From contig CAMLIU010000058.1 in NCBI GenBank assembly GCA_946479995.1, positions 1 to 7,879 on the forward strand: 7,879 nucleotides of DNA, read 5' to 3'. This DNA comes from an uncultured Gemmatimonadota bacterium (GTDB lineage Bacteria > Gemmatimonadota > Gemmatimonadetes > Gemmatimonadales > Gemmatimonadaceae). Shown here piece after piece: positions 6,706-7,879 of this stretch; within the stretch, counting starts at the first letter, position 1, and each line of letters begins with the position of its first letter. A program made the translations under genes and the position numbers. Below the pieces are notes generated by a model. That model searched no databases, had not been told where the DNA came from, and saw only the letters and a program-made list of their open reading frames with translations.

Positions 6706-7385
6706 CGCGCGCCGGCATGGTGATCGCGATCGACGGACCGGCGGCGTCCGGCAAATCCTCCACCGCCCAGTGGGTGGCGGAGGAGCTCGGTTACCGGCAC
6801 GTGGATTCCGGTTCGCTCTACCGCGCCCTCACCGCCGCGCTGCTGCGGCACGGGACGCCCCCCGAGCGCTGGACGCCGGCGCTGATCCTCGCCCAGGGGA
6901 AGCGCATCACGCTGCGTCCCGAACGCACCGCCTTTACTGCGCTCATCGATTCGACCTCGGTGGAGGAGGAGCTGCGGAGCACGCTGGTCACGGCCCACGT
7001 GTCGCGGGTGGCGCAGGTGCCCGAGGCGCGGCGCTGGGTGAACGAGCGCGTGCGCGAGGCGGCGCAGTCCCACGACGTGGTGGTGGACGGGCGGGACATC
7101 GGCACGGCGGTCTTCCCTGACGCGCCCCTCAAGGTGTTTCTCGTGGCCGACCCGTGGGAGCGGGCTCGGCGGCGGCTGACCCAGCGGCTCGGTCGCCGGC
7201 CGACGGACGAGGAGATCGCCGCCGAGACGGACGTGATCGTCCAGCGTGACGCGCGGGATGCCACCCAGACCGTCCAGGCGAAGGACGCGGTGCTGCTGGA
7301 CACCACCTACCTGACCCAGGCCGAGCAGGTGGAGCGGATCGTGGCGCTGGCGCGCGCCGTAAGTCAGCGAGCGACCGACAGTTAA
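6702..7385 (+). CDS. cmk: (d)CMP kinase
   Basis: Phosphorylates CMP and dCMP with ATP to CDP and dCDP, for nucleotide recycling and CTP/dCTP supply. The product is 227 aa, the same length as E. coli Cmk. The P-loop GPAASGKSS is at residues 12-20. HVDSGSLYRA (33-42) holds the nucleotide-binding Asp35, Ser36 and Arg41. VVDGRDIGT gives Asp129, Arg131 and Asp132, followed by VFLVADPWERARRR. The C-terminal lid-type segment carries QRDARD and LLDTTYL. GTG 6702 overlaps the aroA stop (GTGA) and has GGAG at 6687-6690, 11 bases ahead. ATG 6717 would start just before MVIAIDGP and is the usual start in relatives, but no ribosome-binding site precedes it, so either start could be used. The stop TAA 7383-7385 is the only one in the operon without a downstream overlap, and no hairpin with a T-run follows, so read-through into rpsA is possible. 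The cmk-rpsA neighbourhood is widely conserved in bacteria. Confidence 0.96.
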   Translation: MTRAGMVIAIDGPAASGKSSTAQWVAEELGYRHVDSGSLYRALTAALLRHGTPPERWTPALILAQGKRITLRPERTAFTALIDSTSVEEELRSTLVTAHVSRVAQVPEARRWVNERVREAAQSHDVVVDGRDIGTAVFPDAPLKVFLVADPWERARRRLTQRLGRRPTDEEIAAETDVIVQRDARDATQTVQAKDAVLLDTTYLTQAEQVERIVALARAVSQRATDS

Positions 7386-7387
7386 GG

Positions 7388-7416
7388 TTGACGCTCCCAA
7401 GGTGGCTCCGTATATT
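7388..7416 (+). promoter_or_regulatory. Sigma-70-type promoter for rpsA
   Basis: TTGACG (7388-7393) and TATATT (7411-7416) are separated by exactly 17 bases. The hexamers are 5/6 and 5/6 matches to TTGACA and TATAAT, standing in a locally A/T-rich patch of an otherwise G/C-rich window. Transcription would start near 7423-7425, giving a leader of about 75 bases. The -35 begins two bases after the cmk stop. Elongating transcripts from the upstream operon would cross it, so rpsA is probably expressed from both. Confidence 0.78.
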
Positions 7417-7433
7417 TTCAGGTTCGCCTGAAA
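7416..7433 (+). repeat. 18-bp perfect inverted repeat at the rpsA -10/+1 region
   Basis: TTTCAGG-TTCG-CCTGAAA has two 7-base arms that match perfectly around a 4-base centre. It starts on the last base of the -10 hexamer and covers the predicted start site. The RNA from the local promoter would lack most of the left arm, so a DNA operator is more likely than a leader hairpin; in read-through RNA from cmk it could fold with a UUCG loop. No T-run follows on either strand, so it is not a standard terminator. Confidence 0.6.
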
Positions 7434-7455
7434 CGCACCACCACCTCTGACTCGA

Positions 7456-7474
7456 CGCGGCGAGACAATCCGCG
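7456..7474 (+). promoter_or_regulatory. Short leader hairpin before rpsA
   Basis: CGCGG (7456-7460) can pair perfectly with CCGCG (7470-7474), leaving a 9-base loop CGAGACAAT. In the rpsA leader RNA this would be a G/C stem 23 bases upstream of the start codon. The stem is short and its stability was not calculated. Confidence 0.4.
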
Positions 7475-7488
7475 ACTTGGGAGACAAT
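7462..7488 (+). repeat. Direct repeat GAGACAAT in the rpsA leader
   Basis: GAGACAAT occurs at 7462-7469, in the loop of the putative leader hairpin, and again at 7481-7488, overlapping the candidate Shine-Dalgarno and ending 9 bases before the start codon. The second copy is followed by TTC. The repeat is exact, and both copies lie in a noncoding stretch of only 112 bases. Confidence 0.5.
7479..7483 (+). promoter_or_regulatory. Candidate, distant ribosome-binding site of rpsA
   Basis: GGGAG is the only purine-rich Shine-Dalgarno-like element in the leader, but it lies 14 bases before ATG 7498, longer than the usual 5-10. Initiation may rely partly on the A/U-richer stretch between them. Confidence 0.45.
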
Positions 7489-7497
7489 TCTTCACGT

Positions 7498-7879
7498 ATG
7501 ACTGAGCTCGACACCCCGACCGGCACGGCAATGACCGCGCGCGAAAAGCGCGATGCGCAGCGCGGAGTCCTTCGCCCGCTTGCCAACCTGCGTCCCGAAC
7601 TCGTAGACGACGAGGGCTACTCGTCCGACGAGCTCGAAGCGATGATGGAGATGTACAACGGCACGATGGCGTCCATCGACGAGGGAGAGATCGTCAAGGC
7701 GCACGTGCTGGAGATTCGCGACAACCTCGTCGTGCTCGACATCGGCTTCAAGTCGGAAGGCAGCGTTCCGCTCGAAGAGTTCAAGGACTTCCCCGATCTC
7801 AAGATCGGCGACGAGGTCGAGGTGCTGCTCGAGCACCTCGAGGACCAGGAAGGCTCGGTCGTCCTCTCGAAGAAGAAGG
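7498..7879 (+). CDS. rpsA: 30S ribosomal protein S1, N-terminal part
   Basis: Binds mRNA and helps load it on the 30S subunit. The gene runs off the window after 127 codons with no stop. Residues 1-62 form a charged N-terminal extension, basic at about 15-26 and acidic at 37-51. The first S1 (OB-fold) repeat then begins at GEIVKAHVLEI (63-73), followed by LVVLDIGFKSEGSVPLEEF (77-95), which closely follows the first S1 repeat of known bacterial S1. In E. coli the first repeat starts near residue 20, so the extension here is about 40 residues longer. The start ATG 7498 is the first in frame after the promoter and leader; later Met codons (7531, 7642, 7645) lack any ribosome-binding site. The number of S1 repeats cannot be known from this window, so an S1-repeat protein other than the ribosomal one is not fully excluded, but the neighbour cmk strongly supports rpsA. 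Confidence 0.93.
   Translation, partial: MTELDTPTGTAMTAREKRDAQRGVLRPLANLRPELVDDEGYSSDELEAMMEMYNGTMASIDEGEIVKAHVLEIRDNLVVLDIGFKSEGSVPLEEFKDFPDLKIGDEVEVLLEHLEDQEGSVVLSKKK

Noticed and set aside
7386..7497. Rho-independent terminator after cmk
   Set aside because: The only good inverted repeat (7416-7433) is not followed by a T-run on either strand and sits on the promoter start site.
7386..7497. Riboswitch (for example a lysine riboswitch) in the only intergenic gap
   Set aside because: The gap is about 110 bases, leads into rpsA and not a lysine gene, and shows no multi-helix core; any leader control of the dap genes would lie upstream of the window.
1..7879. Undescribed defence, mobile or secondary-metabolite system
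   Set aside because: All coding space is taken by core metabolic and translation genes in uniform codon style; no terminal repeats, integrase, transposase, CRISPR-like repeats or unknown proteins were seen.

Overview
The window is a tightly packed, one-direction (+ strand) housekeeping operon from a high-G+C bacterium with strong G/C bias at third codon positions. Several features suggest a deep-branching Gram-negative lineage, with Gemmatimonadota or a relative as my best guess: the archaeal/fungal-type Asd, a short DapB, a DapD with the 'GGNCGxYEG' type of C-terminal half that I associate with Bacteroidetes/Chlorobi relatives, and a long N-terminal extension on ribosomal protein S1. The phylum is inferred from memory of protein flavours and was not tested.

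Layout: (1) 1-537, the 3' part of an M20-family amidohydrolase, a candidate N-succinyl-diaminopimelate desuccinylase; (2) 534-5434, asd, lysC, dapB, dapA and dapD, which take aspartate to N-succinyl-2-amino-6-oxopimelate for lysine and peptidoglycan diaminopimelate; (3) 5422-6705, aroA (EPSP synthase, shikimate pathway), and 6702-7385, cmk (CMP kinase); (4) 7386-7497, the only intergenic gap, holding a near-consensus sigma-70-type promoter, an 18-bp perfect inverted repeat on the -10/+1 region and a small leader hairpin; (5) 7498-7879, the start of rpsA (ribosomal protein S1), cut by the window end.

Every junction from the M20 gene to cmk overlaps. Six of the seven share the same 4 bases as start and stop (ATGA or GTGA). 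The seventh, dapD/aroA, would also fit if aroA started at a CTG. This implies one transcript with serial translational coupling. The enzymes encode five consecutive steps of the succinylase DAP pathway, and the M20 protein would supply a sixth. The DapC-type aminotransferase, DapF and LysA are not in the window. Joining the DAP block to aroA-cmk-rpsA links amino-acid, cell-wall, aromatic and nucleotide precursor supply to a translation gene, while rpsA keeps its own promoter.

I found no mobile element, CRISPR array, RNA gene, prophage or defence system. The content is ordinary core metabolism. The less ordinary material is the gene order, the overlap rule, the aroA start, some active-site substitutions, and the small regulatory region before rpsA.
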